Source: Candidatus Omnitrophota bacterium (lineage in GTDB: Bacteria; Hinthialibacterota; Hinthialibacteria; Hinthialibacterales; Hinthialibacteraceae). Taken from it: a DNA stretch of 64,000 nucleotides. The notes beneath the pieces are model-generated. The model was not told the origin of the DNA, made no database searches, and saw nothing but the letters and a program-made list of their open reading frames with translations. The position numbers and the translations under genes are program-made. Positions 1 through 8,552 of the stretch are shown one piece after another. The stretch covers positions 1 through 64,000 of the forward strand of contig JAFGTC010000037.1 of the NCBI GenBank assembly GCA_016934335.1, written 5' to 3'. Within the stretch, counting starts at the first letter, position 1. Every line of letters starts with the position of its first letter.

Positions 1-1243
1 CGAGATTGAATAGCAAAGGCGTCTCAGGAGTCGTCCATTTCAATTTCCAGCGATCCGCATAGAAATCGTCATAATTATTTTCTTGATAACTGAAATGAAT
101 CTTCCATTTTCCTTTACGCATAGCGCGAAGATGTTCGCCGCGATAGAAATAGATCGTCCGTTCCGGCCCGTTTCCACCTTGAAGAACGGGCAGTAAATCG
201 ACGCCGTCAATCGGCCGGTCATCGGGAATTGAACCACCGGTCAGGTTCATGATAGTGGGGAAGAAATCGAGGGTGGAGCCTATTTCCATGGAGACCGTCC
301 CGGCTGGAATGACGCCAGGCCAGCGAGCGACGAAAGGTTCGCGCATGCCGCCTTCCCAAGTGTCTCCTTTAGCGCCGCGCAGCAGCCCCGCCGTCCCGCC
401 TTTCTGGTATTGAGTCATCCAGGGGCCGTTGTCGCTAGTGAACATAACCAGCGTATTTTCACTCAGGCCCAGACGATCGAGCGTCGCATTGATTTGTCCG
501 ACGCTCCAATCGATTTCTTCGATGACATCGCCGAATAATCCACGCCGAGACGTGTCGAGAAATTTCTCCGATGCGAAAAGCGGGATATGCGGCATCGTGT
601 AAGGAACATAGAGGAAGAAGGGATTCTTTTGATTTTGTTCAATGAAATTGACCGCTTCTTCCGTATATCGTTTGGTTAAGGTCGTCTGATCGGTGGGGTG
701 TTCGATCCGTTCGTCGTTGCGCCAGATGTCGGGATTGTACATATCGTTGCTGTAGAGCAGACCGTAATAATAATCGAAGCCTTGGCGAAGCGGGCGGTAT
801 TCGTGCGTGCTGCCCAGGTGCCATTTTCCAATGCAAGCCGATTTGTATCCTAATGGCTTGAGGGCTTCGGCGATGGTGATTTCGTTCTGCGACATGCCCC
901 GCCCATTGCCGGGGAAAAAGACTTGTATCACCCCGGTTCGGATGGGATTGCGGCCGGTTAGCAACGCCGAGCGGGAAGGGGAGCAAACCGGATTGGCGCA
1001 GTAAAATTGAGTGAGCTGCATTCCTTCATCCGCCATGCGATTCAAGTTGGGCGTTCGAATAGTCGGATTGCCGCCCCGGTTCCAATCGCCGTAGCCCATA
1101 TCGTCGGCGAAGAGAATAACGATATTCGGTTTATCTCTGCGAACGGTTTTAGAGGGGATGTTCGCACAACCCCCGGCTGTCAAAGCCGCCATGCCGCCGC
1201 CCATCGTTTTCAACAACTCTCTACGATTCATGTTTTTCTTCAT
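1..1243 (-). CDS. Sulfatase, Tat/lipoprotein type, 3' end cut by window edge
   Basis: The frame reads leftwards off the window, so the C-terminus is missing; about 414 residues are visible. The sulfatase signature C-S-P-S-R followed by S-A-L-L-T-G-R starts at Cys87, the residue normally converted to formylglycine. The N-terminal DDMGYGD metal-binding segment, the GKWHLG motif and the TSDNG motif are all present. The N-terminus carries NRRELLK followed by a hydrophobic stretch ending in LTAGGC, which suggests Tat export and possibly lipid anchoring. ATG at 1243 follows GGACAGG; an in-frame ATG at 1258 is an alternative. It diverges from the Gfo/Idh - ThuA operon, so the two may serve the same sulfated glycan. 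The exact substrate cannot be read from the sequence. Confidence 0.93.
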   Translation of the reverse strand, partial: MKKNMNRRELLKTMGGGMAALTAGGCANIPSKTVRRDKPNIVILFADDMGYGDWNRGGNPTIRTPNLNRMADEGMQLTQFYCANPVCSPSRSALLTGRNPIRTGVIQVFFPGNGRGMSQNEITIAEALKPLGYKSACIGKWHLGSTHEYRPLRQGFDYYYGLLYSNDMYNPDIWRNDERIEHPTDQTTLTKRYTEEAVNFIEQNQKNPFFLYVPYTMPHIPLFASEKFLDTSRRGLFGDVIEEIDWSVGQINATLDRLGLSENTLVMFTSDNGPWMTQYQKGGTAGLLRGAKGDTWEGGMREPFVARWPGVIPAGTVSMEIGSTLDFFPTIMNLTGGSIPDDRPIDGVDLLPVLQGGNGPERTIYFYRGEHLRAMRKGKWKIHFSYQENNYDDFYADRWKLKWTTPETPLLFNL

Positions 1244-1485
1244 TTTTACCTGTCCCATTATGTTGAAAAAGTCGGATTATCAAAAATCACATCCAATCAT
1301 ATCAGATTTGGAGATTCGTTTCGATGCGAAAATGGAAATCTGTCGCGATTTCTGTTCGAAAATAGGGGAAATGGATTGGGAGGAATTCTATCTTGATCGG
1401 CGGCGCGATGCTGTACAATCGAATTCAATTTGTGCCATACTGTACTGGCATGGATGGAATTTGCCTGCGGAGAGGAGAAATGCTC

Positions 1486-2814
1486 ATGGGGCTGAAGAGA
1501 ATAATATCACGCCGGAATTTCTTGGGGCGAATGACTGCGACGGCGGCGGGGGCGGCGATTGCGCCTTCTATCATACCTGGCTCTGCATTGGGACGCGGCG
1601 GCGCAGAAGCCCCGAGCGAACGAATCGCGTTGGGGATTATCGGAACCGGCGACCATGGCGTGAATCGAAATATTAAACGTTTTCTTCCCGAACCGGATGC
1701 GCAAATCGTCGCTGTGTGCGATGTCGATAGAAGCCGCCGGCTGAATGCGAAGCGGATGATTGAAGAGCGTTATGCGGAAAAAATACCTGCGGGAGTGTAC
1801 AAAGGCTGCGACGATTACAACGATTTCCGGGAAATTATCGCCCGCGACGACATTGATGCAGTGATGGTGGCGACGCCCGATCATTGGCATGTGATTCCAT
1901 CGGTCATGGCGGCCGAAGCGGGCAAAGATGTTATGTGCGAAAAGCCCCTGTCTTTGACGGTTCAAGAAGGGCGAATCCTCAGCGACGCCGTCAAGAAGAA
2001 TCGCCGCGTTTTTCAAACCGCCACCGAAAATCGATCGGACGAGAATTACCATCGCATGATGGAATTAGTGCGCAACGGCCGAATCGGAAAAGTCCACACG
2101 ATTCGCGTCGATCTGCCGACCGGTCATTCGTTTCAGGAAGCCAGTTTTGAAGAGTGCCCTGTTCCCGAAGGATTCGATTATAACATGTGGCTCGGGCAGG
2201 CGCCGGAGGCGCCTTATTGTCCGGCCCGCTGCCATTGGAACTTCCGCTGGGTATTCGACTACTCCGGCGGCATGCTGACCGACTGGGGCGCTCACATGAT
2301 CGATTTGGCTCAATGGGGGAACGATACTGAATATACGGGGCCGGTGGAAATCGAGGGGAAGGGGGAATTTCCGAAAGAGGGTTTGTTCAATACAGCGACT
2401 CAATTTCGCATTGAATGCAAATACGCCAAAGGCGTTACGATGATCATCCGTTCGAAATCCCCCGCCTTGCGTTTTGAAGGAACGGAGGGGTGGATCGCCA
2501 ATCATGGATGGCGAGCGCCGCTGGAGGCCAGCGATCCTAAAATATTGCAAGAAAAGATCGGACCGGATGAGACGCATCTTTATACGTGTCCCGAAGGCGA
2601 ACAGCGGAATTTTCTCGACTGCGTTAAATCGCGAAAGCTTTGTTATGCGCCGGCGGAAATCGGGCATCGCACAATTACGATCGCCCATTTGGGAAACATC
2701 TCGATGTTGCTGGGTCGCAAATTAAGATGGAATCCGGAGACGGAGCGCTGTCTCGACGATCTCCCGGCGAATTGGCTGCTGTCACGCCCCATGCGCGAAC
2801 CATGGAAACTATAA
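1486..2814 (+). CDS. Gfo/Idh/MocA-family oxidoreductase, Tat-exported
   Basis: The 442-residue protein starts with a Tat signal (SRRNFLG then an Ala-rich hydrophobic run). A Rossmann fold follows (GIIGTGDHG, then VAVCDVD), and the nicotinamide-side motif E-K-P is intact at Glu152-Pro154. The C-terminal half has the substrate domain with YCPARCHWNFRW and SGGMLTDWGAHMIDLAQWG. Family members oxidise, reduce or epimerise sugars with NAD(P); export suggests a tightly bound cofactor. ATG1486 is chosen because AGGAG lies 8 nt upstream; ATG1480 has only 2 nt spacing. It is the first gene of an operon with ThuA and a paralogue of the same length class (443 aa) at 3930. Substrate unknown. Confidence 0.93.
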   Translation: MGLKRIISRRNFLGRMTATAAGAAIAPSIIPGSALGRGGAEAPSERIALGIIGTGDHGVNRNIKRFLPEPDAQIVAVCDVDRSRRLNAKRMIEERYAEKIPAGVYKGCDDYNDFREIIARDDIDAVMVATPDHWHVIPSVMAAEAGKDVMCEKPLSLTVQEGRILSDAVKKNRRVFQTATENRSDENYHRMMELVRNGRIGKVHTIRVDLPTGHSFQEASFEECPVPEGFDYNMWLGQAPEAPYCPARCHWNFRWVFDYSGGMLTDWGAHMIDLAQWGNDTEYTGPVEIEGKGEFPKEGLFNTATQFRIECKYAKGVTMIIRSKSPALRFEGTEGWIANHGWRAPLEASDPKILQEKIGPDETHLYTCPEGEQRNFLDCVKSRKLCYAPAEIGHRTITIAHLGNISMLLGRKLRWNPETERCLDDLPANWLLSRPMREPWKL

Positions 2815-2837
2815 TCACAAAATCGGAGGTAAAAAAC

Positions 2838-3854
2838 ATGATGCAAAAAATGAGCGGTTTATTGTCGTTTGGGTTCTTGCTTTTGGCTTTAATTGGATGG
2901 GCCCAGACTTCTTGTTCGGCGGATCATCCATGGGTGGTCTATGAAGGGAACGATGGGCCGGGGCAGGGGAAGCATATCGTTTTCGTCACCGGCGATGAAG
3001 AATATCGATCGGAAGAATCCATGCCGCAGTTGGCTAAAATCCTGGCCTATCGCCATGGATTCAAATGCACTGTCTTGTTCGCCATCGATCCAGGCAGCGG
3101 CGTCATCAATCCGAATCAGAATGACAATATTCCAGGTCTCGAAGCGTTGAACAGCGCTGACTTGATGGTGATTTTCACCCGCTTTCGCGATTTGCCGGAT
3201 GATCAGATGGAATTGATACTCGATTACATCCATTCCGGCAAGCCGATTATGGGTCTGCGAACGGCCACGCATGCGTTCCGTTTTCAGAAACATACGAAAT
3301 ACGCTAAGTATTCTTTCAACAATCAGGATGAGGATTTCCGCGGCGGTTTTGGACGCCAGGTTCTGGGCGAAACCTGGATCAATCACTACGGCAAGCATCA
3401 ACAAGAGAGTACTCGCGGTCTGATCGCGGCGGGCATGGAAAATCACCCGATCGTCAAAGGCTGCAGCGACATTTGGGGGCCGTCCGACGTTTATGGAATT
3501 ACGGATCTTCATGGAGACTGCAAGCCTGTTATCATGGGGCAGGTTTTATTGGGTATGAATCCCGATGACAAGCCCAATCTCGAGAAAGAACTGGTTCCTG
3601 TGGCATGGACAAAGACCTTTACCGGCGAAAAAGGTCGAACCGCCCGCGTTTTTACGACAACCATGGGGCACGCCGGCGATCTGAAAAGCGAAGGATTTCG
3701 CCGTCTTCTTGTTAACGCCGGTTTTTGGTGTTTAGGGATGGAAGAGAAGACGCCGGCCAGGGCCAATGTGGACTTAGTAGGCGTTTACGATCCCAATCCC
3801 ATCGGTTTTGATAATGCGAAAAAGGGGATTAAACCGTCCGATCATCAAAAGTAA
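2838..3854 (+). CDS. ThuA-like domain protein, secreted
   Basis: The 338-residue product has a signal peptide (MMQKMSGLL then a hydrophobic core ending near SCSA) and a single ThuA-like, glutamine-amidotransferase-fold domain. Visible family features are HIVFVTGDEEYRSEESMPQLA at the N-terminus, the SADLMVIFTRFRDLPDDQ segment, PIMGLRTATHAF in the centre, and VAWTKTF plus TTMGHAGD near the C-terminus. ThuA proteins are linked to trehalose or related disaccharide use, but the chemistry is not settled. GGAGGT lies 7 nt before ATG2838. It sits between two paralogous Gfo/Idh genes with 23 nt and 75 nt gaps, an arrangement common in glycan-degrading bacteria, so a shared sugar oxidation role is inferred. 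Confidence 0.9.
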   Translation: MMQKMSGLLSFGFLLLALIGWAQTSCSADHPWVVYEGNDGPGQGKHIVFVTGDEEYRSEESMPQLAKILAYRHGFKCTVLFAIDPGSGVINPNQNDNIPGLEALNSADLMVIFTRFRDLPDDQMELILDYIHSGKPIMGLRTATHAFRFQKHTKYAKYSFNNQDEDFRGGFGRQVLGETWINHYGKHQQESTRGLIAAGMENHPIVKGCSDIWGPSDVYGITDLHGDCKPVIMGQVLLGMNPDDKPNLEKELVPVAWTKTFTGEKGRTARVFTTTMGHAGDLKSEGFRRLLVNAGFWCLGMEEKTPARANVDLVGVYDPNPIGFDNAKKGIKPSDHQK

Positions 3855-3929
3855 GGCTCAAAGCGAAGCGCAGATCGCTAAAACCTCTATAATTGAAAAA
3901 AAACAAGATTTCTCACGAGGAGTGACAAA

Positions 3930-5261
3930 ATGATAAAAAGCAACCATTCGCGACGCGGTTTCTTAAAAAGCGCCGCTTGTGCAGCCTCTATATTTCCAAC
4001 AATCGTTCCTTCGACCGTTTTTGGCGCTTCCGCGCCCAGCAATAAATTCACGATGGGATTCATCGGGACAGGGAACAATGGCATTAATTGGATGAACGGA
4101 TTTTTGCGGGACGAACGGATACGCGTTTTGGCGGTATGCGATGTCAACCGGGAAGGCCCGGGCTATTGGGATGGTTCGATTCGGGGGCGGGAAGTGGCGA
4201 AGCGGATTGTCGACCAAACGTACGAAGGCGTCGGCTGCGCGGCGTATGAAGATTTTCGCGACGTAATCGCCCGCGATGATATCGACGGAATTTACATCGG
4301 AACGCCGGATCATTGGCATGCGATTATCGCCATCGCCGCCGCGAATGCGGGCAAGGATATTTACGGACAGAAGCCGTTGTCGCTTACGGTCGCTGAGGGC
4401 CGCGCCATGTCCAACGCCGTGATGCGAAACGGCGTCGTTTGGCAGACCGGCAGCCAGCAGCGCTCCGACTCCAATTTCCGCCGCGCCTGCGAACTGGTGC
4501 GCAACGGACGAATCGGAAAATTGCAGACGGTTCGGTGCGGCCTGCCTGGAGGAATGCCCGATTATGGAAAAACGGCCGATCAAACCGATCCGGCGCCGAT
4601 TCCCGACGGCTTCAATTACGATTTGTGGCTTGGACCGGCTCCCGACGACTACTATTGTCCTGCGCGCGTGGGCGTCAATTTCCGCTGGAATTTGAACTAT
4701 TCGGGAGGCCAGTTGACCGACTGGGGCGGTCATCATCCCGATATCGCTCAATGGGGGATGAACACCGAATATACCGGGCCGGTTAAAATCAAAAATCCTC
4801 GCGCAGCATGGTGCACCGATCATCCCGTCTACAATACGGCGACGGAATACTATTTTGAGTGTGAATACGCCAACGGCGTAACCTTAATTATTTCCGATAA
4901 AGAAAAAGGCGGCGTCACCTTTGAAGGTTCGGACGGCTGGGTGTGGGCCAATCGAGGCCGTCACGACGCCAGTTCGAAAGAAATCCTCGAATCGAAAATC
5001 GAGGATAATGAAATTCACCTCTATGAGAGCAGCGATCACATTACCAATTTTGTCGATTGCGTCTTTTCTCGCAAAGAAACGGCTGCTCCCATCGAAATCG
5101 CGCATCGCTCCATATCAATCGCTCATTTGGGCAACATCGCCATGATTCTCGGGCGAGATATCCAGTGGGATCCCGAAAATGAAAAGATTCTGAACGACGC
5201 CGGCGCGAATTTCCTGCTAAAGCGCGCTTATCGTGCTCCTTGGGTGTTGGAAGAATCGTAA
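3930..5261 (+). CDS. Gfo/Idh/MocA-family oxidoreductase, Tat-exported, QKP variant
   Basis: This 443-residue protein is a paralogue of the one at 1486, with matching blocks (LSLTV-EGR, LVRNGRIGK, YCPAR-x-NFRW, SGG-LTDWG). It has a Tat signal (SRRGFLKSAACAAS), a Rossmann fold (GFIGTGNNG, VCDVN) and the C-terminal substrate domain. The usual E-K-P motif is replaced by Q-K-P at Gln147-Pro149, so catalysis or cofactor orientation may differ. GAGGAG precedes ATG3930 by about 8 nt. It is the last gene of the Gfo-ThuA-Gfo operon and is followed by an intrinsic terminator. The substitution reads clearly (GGACAGAAGCCG); its effect is inference. Confidence 0.92.
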   Translation: MIKSNHSRRGFLKSAACAASIFPTIVPSTVFGASAPSNKFTMGFIGTGNNGINWMNGFLRDERIRVLAVCDVNREGPGYWDGSIRGREVAKRIVDQTYEGVGCAAYEDFRDVIARDDIDGIYIGTPDHWHAIIAIAAANAGKDIYGQKPLSLTVAEGRAMSNAVMRNGVVWQTGSQQRSDSNFRRACELVRNGRIGKLQTVRCGLPGGMPDYGKTADQTDPAPIPDGFNYDLWLGPAPDDYYCPARVGVNFRWNLNYSGGQLTDWGGHHPDIAQWGMNTEYTGPVKIKNPRAAWCTDHPVYNTATEYYFECEYANGVTLIISDKEKGGVTFEGSDGWVWANRGRHDASSKEILESKIEDNEIHLYESSDHITNFVDCVFSRKETAAPIEIAHRSISIAHLGNIAMILGRDIQWDPENEKILNDAGANFLLKRAYRAPWVLEES

Positions 5262-5291
5262 GATGCTTTTCGAGCAGTGAGAAAAATAAGT

Positions 5292-5330
5292 AAACCGCCG
5301 TCAGATCAGGTTTTGGCGGCGGTTTTTCTT
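5292..5330 (+). terminator. Intrinsic terminator of the Gfo-ThuA-Gfo operon
   Basis: A 9-bp stem, AAACCGCCG (5292-5300) pairing with CGGCGGTTT (5317-5325), encloses a 16-nt loop and runs directly into TTTTTCTT. It lies 30 nt after the stop of the second Gfo/Idh gene. Confidence 0.8.
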
Positions 5331-5699
5331 TATTTGAATTGGGTCGCAATGAATGAATTTGAATCTTTTTGTCTCGAATGTCTCGGTTCCTCTCAATCAC
5401 TCGAAGGGATTATTTAAAAAATAGAGAATCTGAAATTCGAAATGGATCTTTTTTGTTTAAGTATCACAATTTATTGGGATTGTATGTTATTTATTTATAG
5501 TTGATGTCAGATATGTGGGGATGAGATAAGCCGTATGTATATTGTGGAAATAGTTTCAGGAGGGAGATGTTCGAAGGTTTTATTTCCAAATAATCAGGGA
5601 AAAGAGTGTTTTTTGCCTTTTCCCCGCCAAAAATATGATATTACGCTAGTTTCATAAATGAGAAGGTTTTATACTTCTTCTATAAATATCTATGATAAT
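5331..5699. other. AT-rich intergenic stretch, no gene seen
   Basis: This stretch between the operon terminator and the next promoter is AT-rich with homopolymer runs. No frame has a plausible start with an SD and coding-like composition. A short imperfect hairpin (GAGAAG-n8-CTTCTT) occurs near 5660. Nothing else was recognised. Confidence 0.5.
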
Positions 5700-5728
5700 T
5701 TGTGCTATATTATCACAGATAGAATAAT
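5700..5728 (+). promoter_or_regulatory. Candidate promoter of the Smg-like gene
   Basis: TTGTGC (5700-5705), a 17-nt spacer and AATAAT (5723-5728) resemble a sigma-70 type promoter. The -10 is 5/6 to consensus and the -35 is weak. It lies 24 nt before the start codon at 5753. Confidence 0.35.
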
Positions 5729-5752
5729 CCATATTGGATCGGTAAGATTACT

Positions 5753-6208
5753 ATGTTATCACGTTTGATTGAGATGGTCAGTTTCATTCTCGCAAAATCA
5801 ATGGAACTTGATGAGGATGACTGGAGTCTTCTCCGATCGGAACTGACTGAGCAGCTTGAGGGTCGAGGGTTTAATGGTCATGAAATTGATATCGCTTTTG
5901 AAGTGGCGAATCGGATTCGAGCCCGAGTAGAAGAGGGGCCTTTTGTTTCGTTCCCTTTAAAAACGAATCAAGTCTATCAATTTCTTGAAGCGTTGAAACT
6001 AACAAAATCTTCCCGTGGATATTTGATGAAGATGGTCCAGCAGGGAATCCTGACGCCTCAACAGAGAGAAGATGTAGTCGAGCGCGCTCTTTTGTTGGAT
6101 ACTAATGAAGTGGATGTGGAAGAAGTTCAGTTTTTAGTCAATCAGGTATTGGGAGGCGATTCATGGCCGGGTGAAGATTCGCCGTCCATGTCCTATGTTC
6201 TTCATTAA
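5753..6208 (+). CDS. DUF494/Smg-like protein
   Basis: The 151-residue acidic, mostly helical protein resembles the Smg/DUF494 family. The N-terminal half has an LSRLIEMV...ELTEQLEGRGF block. The C-terminal half has the family-like run SRGYLMKMVQQGILTPQQRE followed by VVERALLLD and a final helix (VEEVQFLVNQVL). E. coli Smg shows the same order and similar length, but its function is not established. The SD before ATG5753 is weak. In proteobacteria smg sits by smf/topA; here it precedes pheA by 151 nt. Assignment rests on remembered family pattern and is moderately sure. Confidence 0.6.
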   Translation: MLSRLIEMVSFILAKSMELDEDDWSLLRSELTEQLEGRGFNGHEIDIAFEVANRIRARVEEGPFVSFPLKTNQVYQFLEALKLTKSSRGYLMKMVQQGILTPQQREDVVERALLLDTNEVDVEEVQFLVNQVLGGDSWPGEDSPSMSYVLH

Positions 6209-6359
6209 TTGATGCAGCGAACCTGGAGCGTTTGACGATATTTCTTTTTTCTGATCCGTATTCCGATCGTATGGGAAATTTCTCTCGAAAATCGCTGAAC
6301 TTACGTCTACAATTTCACCTCTTACATAAAGATTACTTCCGTAAAAGGAGGCGATTCCT

Positions 6360-7490
6360 TTGGCAGATAGTGAACTAAATTATTTATCTCTTGAAGAACA
6401 GTTGAACCGATTGCGACAAGCCATTGACGACATTGATGGGAAAATTCTTGATCTTTTGAATCAGCGAGCCAAGGTGGCTCAAGATGTTGGCAAAGTCAAG
6501 AATCATCATGAAACGGAGTATTACATCCCGTCGCGGGAAAAAGCCGTCATGAAGCGCTTGCGGGAGAAAAGCGCCGGGCCTCTTCCCGGAGATGCGATCG
6601 AATCGATTTTTCGAGAAGTGATCAGCGCTTGCCGGGCGTTGGAAACGAATCTGCACATCGCCTATCTGGGACCGGCCGGTTCGTATCATCATTGCGCCGC
6701 GCAAGCGCATTTCGGCCGCTCTCCCGAATTCATCCCAACGGATACGATTCGAGGCGTTTTTCATGAAGTGGAATGCCGGCGGGTTGAATACGGCGTCGTC
6801 GCCATCGAAAATTCCATCGAGGGCAGCGTCGGGCAGACGCTCGATTATCTGGCTCATTCGAACAATCACGTCGTCGGCGAGATCTATTTTCCCATTTCGC
6901 ATAATTTGATCAGCCAGTCTGAATTGCATGAAATCGAACGAGTTTACGCGCACCCGCAGGCTTTAGCGCAATGCCGTAATTGGCTGGAATCAAACCTGCC
7001 CAATGCGCAGCAGGTTGACGCCTCCAGCAATACGGCCGGCGTGAAGCGATGTCAGGATGATCCCCGATCGGCCGCCATCGCCAGCCGCGTTGCGGCGGAG
7101 ATGTTCGAGGTTCCCATCCAGGTTTACGGCATCGAGGATTTTGCGGGAAACACGACGCGTTTTTTCGTGATCGGCTCCGAACCTATGTCGCCAAGCGGCG
7201 ACGACAAAACATCGATGGTGGTTTTTCTTCGCGATCAGGTTGGAGCGTTGTATTCCATGCTCGAGCCGTTCAAGAGTCATTCTATTAGTTTGACAAATAT
7301 TGTTTCTCGCCCCACCAAGCAAGAGGCGTGGCAGTACATGTTTTTCTTGGAATGCAAGGGGCATATCGAAGACGAATCGTTAAAAAAGGCCATGGATGAC
7401 ATCAAAGACAGCAGTTTGTATTTGAAGATTCTAGGTTCATACCCGCATGCGCATATCGTTAAGAAAGATGCGGCGTCCAATCTAGCGTGA
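6360..7490 (+). CDS. pheA: Bifunctional chorismate mutase / prephenate dehydratase
   Basis: The enzyme converts chorismate to prephenate and then to phenylpyruvate in phenylalanine synthesis. The 376 residues show an AroQ-type mutase helix domain (about 8-90, with LRQAIDDIDGKILDLLNQRA), a prephenate dehydratase domain (about 95-280, with AYLGPAGSYHH, GVVAIENSIEGSV and the catalytic Thr266-Arg267-Phe268), and a C-terminal ACT domain (about 285-365). The ACT domain carries GALY and VSRP in place of the usual GALV and ESRP, so phenylalanine feedback may be altered. The start is TTG at 6360 with AAAGGAGG upstream. tyrA follows after 15 nt and they are likely cotranscribed. Confidence 0.96.
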   Translation: MADSELNYLSLEEQLNRLRQAIDDIDGKILDLLNQRAKVAQDVGKVKNHHETEYYIPSREKAVMKRLREKSAGPLPGDAIESIFREVISACRALETNLHIAYLGPAGSYHHCAAQAHFGRSPEFIPTDTIRGVFHEVECRRVEYGVVAIENSIEGSVGQTLDYLAHSNNHVVGEIYFPISHNLISQSELHEIERVYAHPQALAQCRNWLESNLPNAQQVDASSNTAGVKRCQDDPRSAAIASRVAAEMFEVPIQVYGIEDFAGNTTRFFVIGSEPMSPSGDDKTSMVVFLRDQVGALYSMLEPFKSHSISLTNIVSRPTKQEAWQYMFFLECKGHIEDESLKKAMDDIKDSSLYLKILGSYPHAHIVKKDAASNLA

Positions 7491-7505
7491 TTTTTTGACT
7501 AGCGA

Positions 7506-8414
7506 TTGCAGCGCATCCCAAAAAGGGGGATAGTAAAAATAGGTAGAGTGAAAGATCCAATTTCCTTTCAACGTTTTGGAATCTACGGCGTCGGGCTGCT
7601 GGGCGGTTCTCTTGGATTGGCGTTGAAGCGGCTTTATCCGGATATGGAAATCGTCGGCGTCGGTCGTTCGGCGGAGCGGCTTCGCACGGCATGCAAGATC
7701 GGCGCAATCGATTCTTATACTTGTGATCCCTCCTCCATCGATCCGGTTCTTGACGCATTGGTTTTATGCACCCCCGTTCGGCTTGTTCCCCAAATTTTAA
7801 GGTCCATGCTTGGCGCCATAAAAAAAGAAGCCGTTGTTACGGACGTGGGCAGCACCAAGCAAACTTTGGTGCAGGAATGTGAAGAAGCGGCGCAGGGATA
7901 TTGTTACTTTGTCGGATCTCATCCAATGGCCGGCTCGCATAAAACCGGCGTCGAGGCGGCTCGGTCTGATCTTTTTCGCCATAAAATCTGCATCGTCACA
8001 GAAACTTCTCAGACGCATCAACCCGCCGTCGAGACGGTCGTCTCGCTCTGGAACGCCATCGGAATGCGAGTCGTACGAATGTCCCCGGAAAAGCACGATC
8101 AATTAACCGCTTATTCGAGTCATCTTCCTCATTTGACGGCCGCTTTGCTTTGCCAGGCAGTCAAATCGCAAGGGGAGCAGATCAATCCCGTCCTGGGGAA
8201 CGGCTTTCGAGATACGACGCGCATCGCTCAGGGGGATCCGTCCATGTGGGTGGATATTTGTTTGGAGAACCGGCGGGCGATCTTGGATTCGCTGAGTTCG
8301 TTTCGTCATGTGTTAAGCGAACTGTACGAATGTATAGAATCTTCCGATGAAGATGGAATTCGCGATATTCTTACACAAGCCCAAGTATGGATGCGCTCCA
8401 GGCGTTCGTCCTGA
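7506..8414 (+). CDS. tyrA: Prephenate dehydrogenase
   Basis: The protein oxidatively decarboxylates prephenate to 4-hydroxyphenylpyruvate for tyrosine synthesis. It has an N-terminal NAD(P) Rossmann domain (FGIYGVGLLGGSLGLALK), then TDVGSTK, the family motif HPMAGSHKTG, and the helical dimerisation half with YSSHLPHLTAALL and FRDTTRIA. The start is uncertain: TTG at 7506 gives 302 residues but has no clear SD, while an AAAAAGGGGG run at 7520-7529 lies upstream of GTG7548, rather far away. No ACT domain is present, so regulation is expected mainly through the linked pheA. Gene order pheA-tyrA fits a small aromatic amino acid operon. Confidence 0.95.
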   Translation: MQRIPKRGIVKIGRVKDPISFQRFGIYGVGLLGGSLGLALKRLYPDMEIVGVGRSAERLRTACKIGAIDSYTCDPSSIDPVLDALVLCTPVRLVPQILRSMLGAIKKEAVVTDVGSTKQTLVQECEEAAQGYCYFVGSHPMAGSHKTGVEAARSDLFRHKICIVTETSQTHQPAVETVVSLWNAIGMRVVRMSPEKHDQLTAYSSHLPHLTAALLCQAVKSQGEQINPVLGNGFRDTTRIAQGDPSMWVDICLENRRAILDSLSSFRHVLSELYECIESSDEDGIRDILTQAQVWMRSRRSS

Positions 8415-8552
8415 TTTTCATTCAAGTAAAATAATAATGCATTGCTCCTAGCGCTTTTGCCGTGCTATGAGTATAGTGTTAACTTTGTTAATTCAGAGAA
8501 TATCTTTCGTGAGATTTTGAAATGTGTGGATTGGAGTAGAAGGATTTTTGTG

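Noticed and set aside
3963-4823. Long leftward open frame opposite the second Gfo/Idh gene
   Set aside because: It lies wholly antisense to a gene with clear family motifs, has no SD and no recognisable product.
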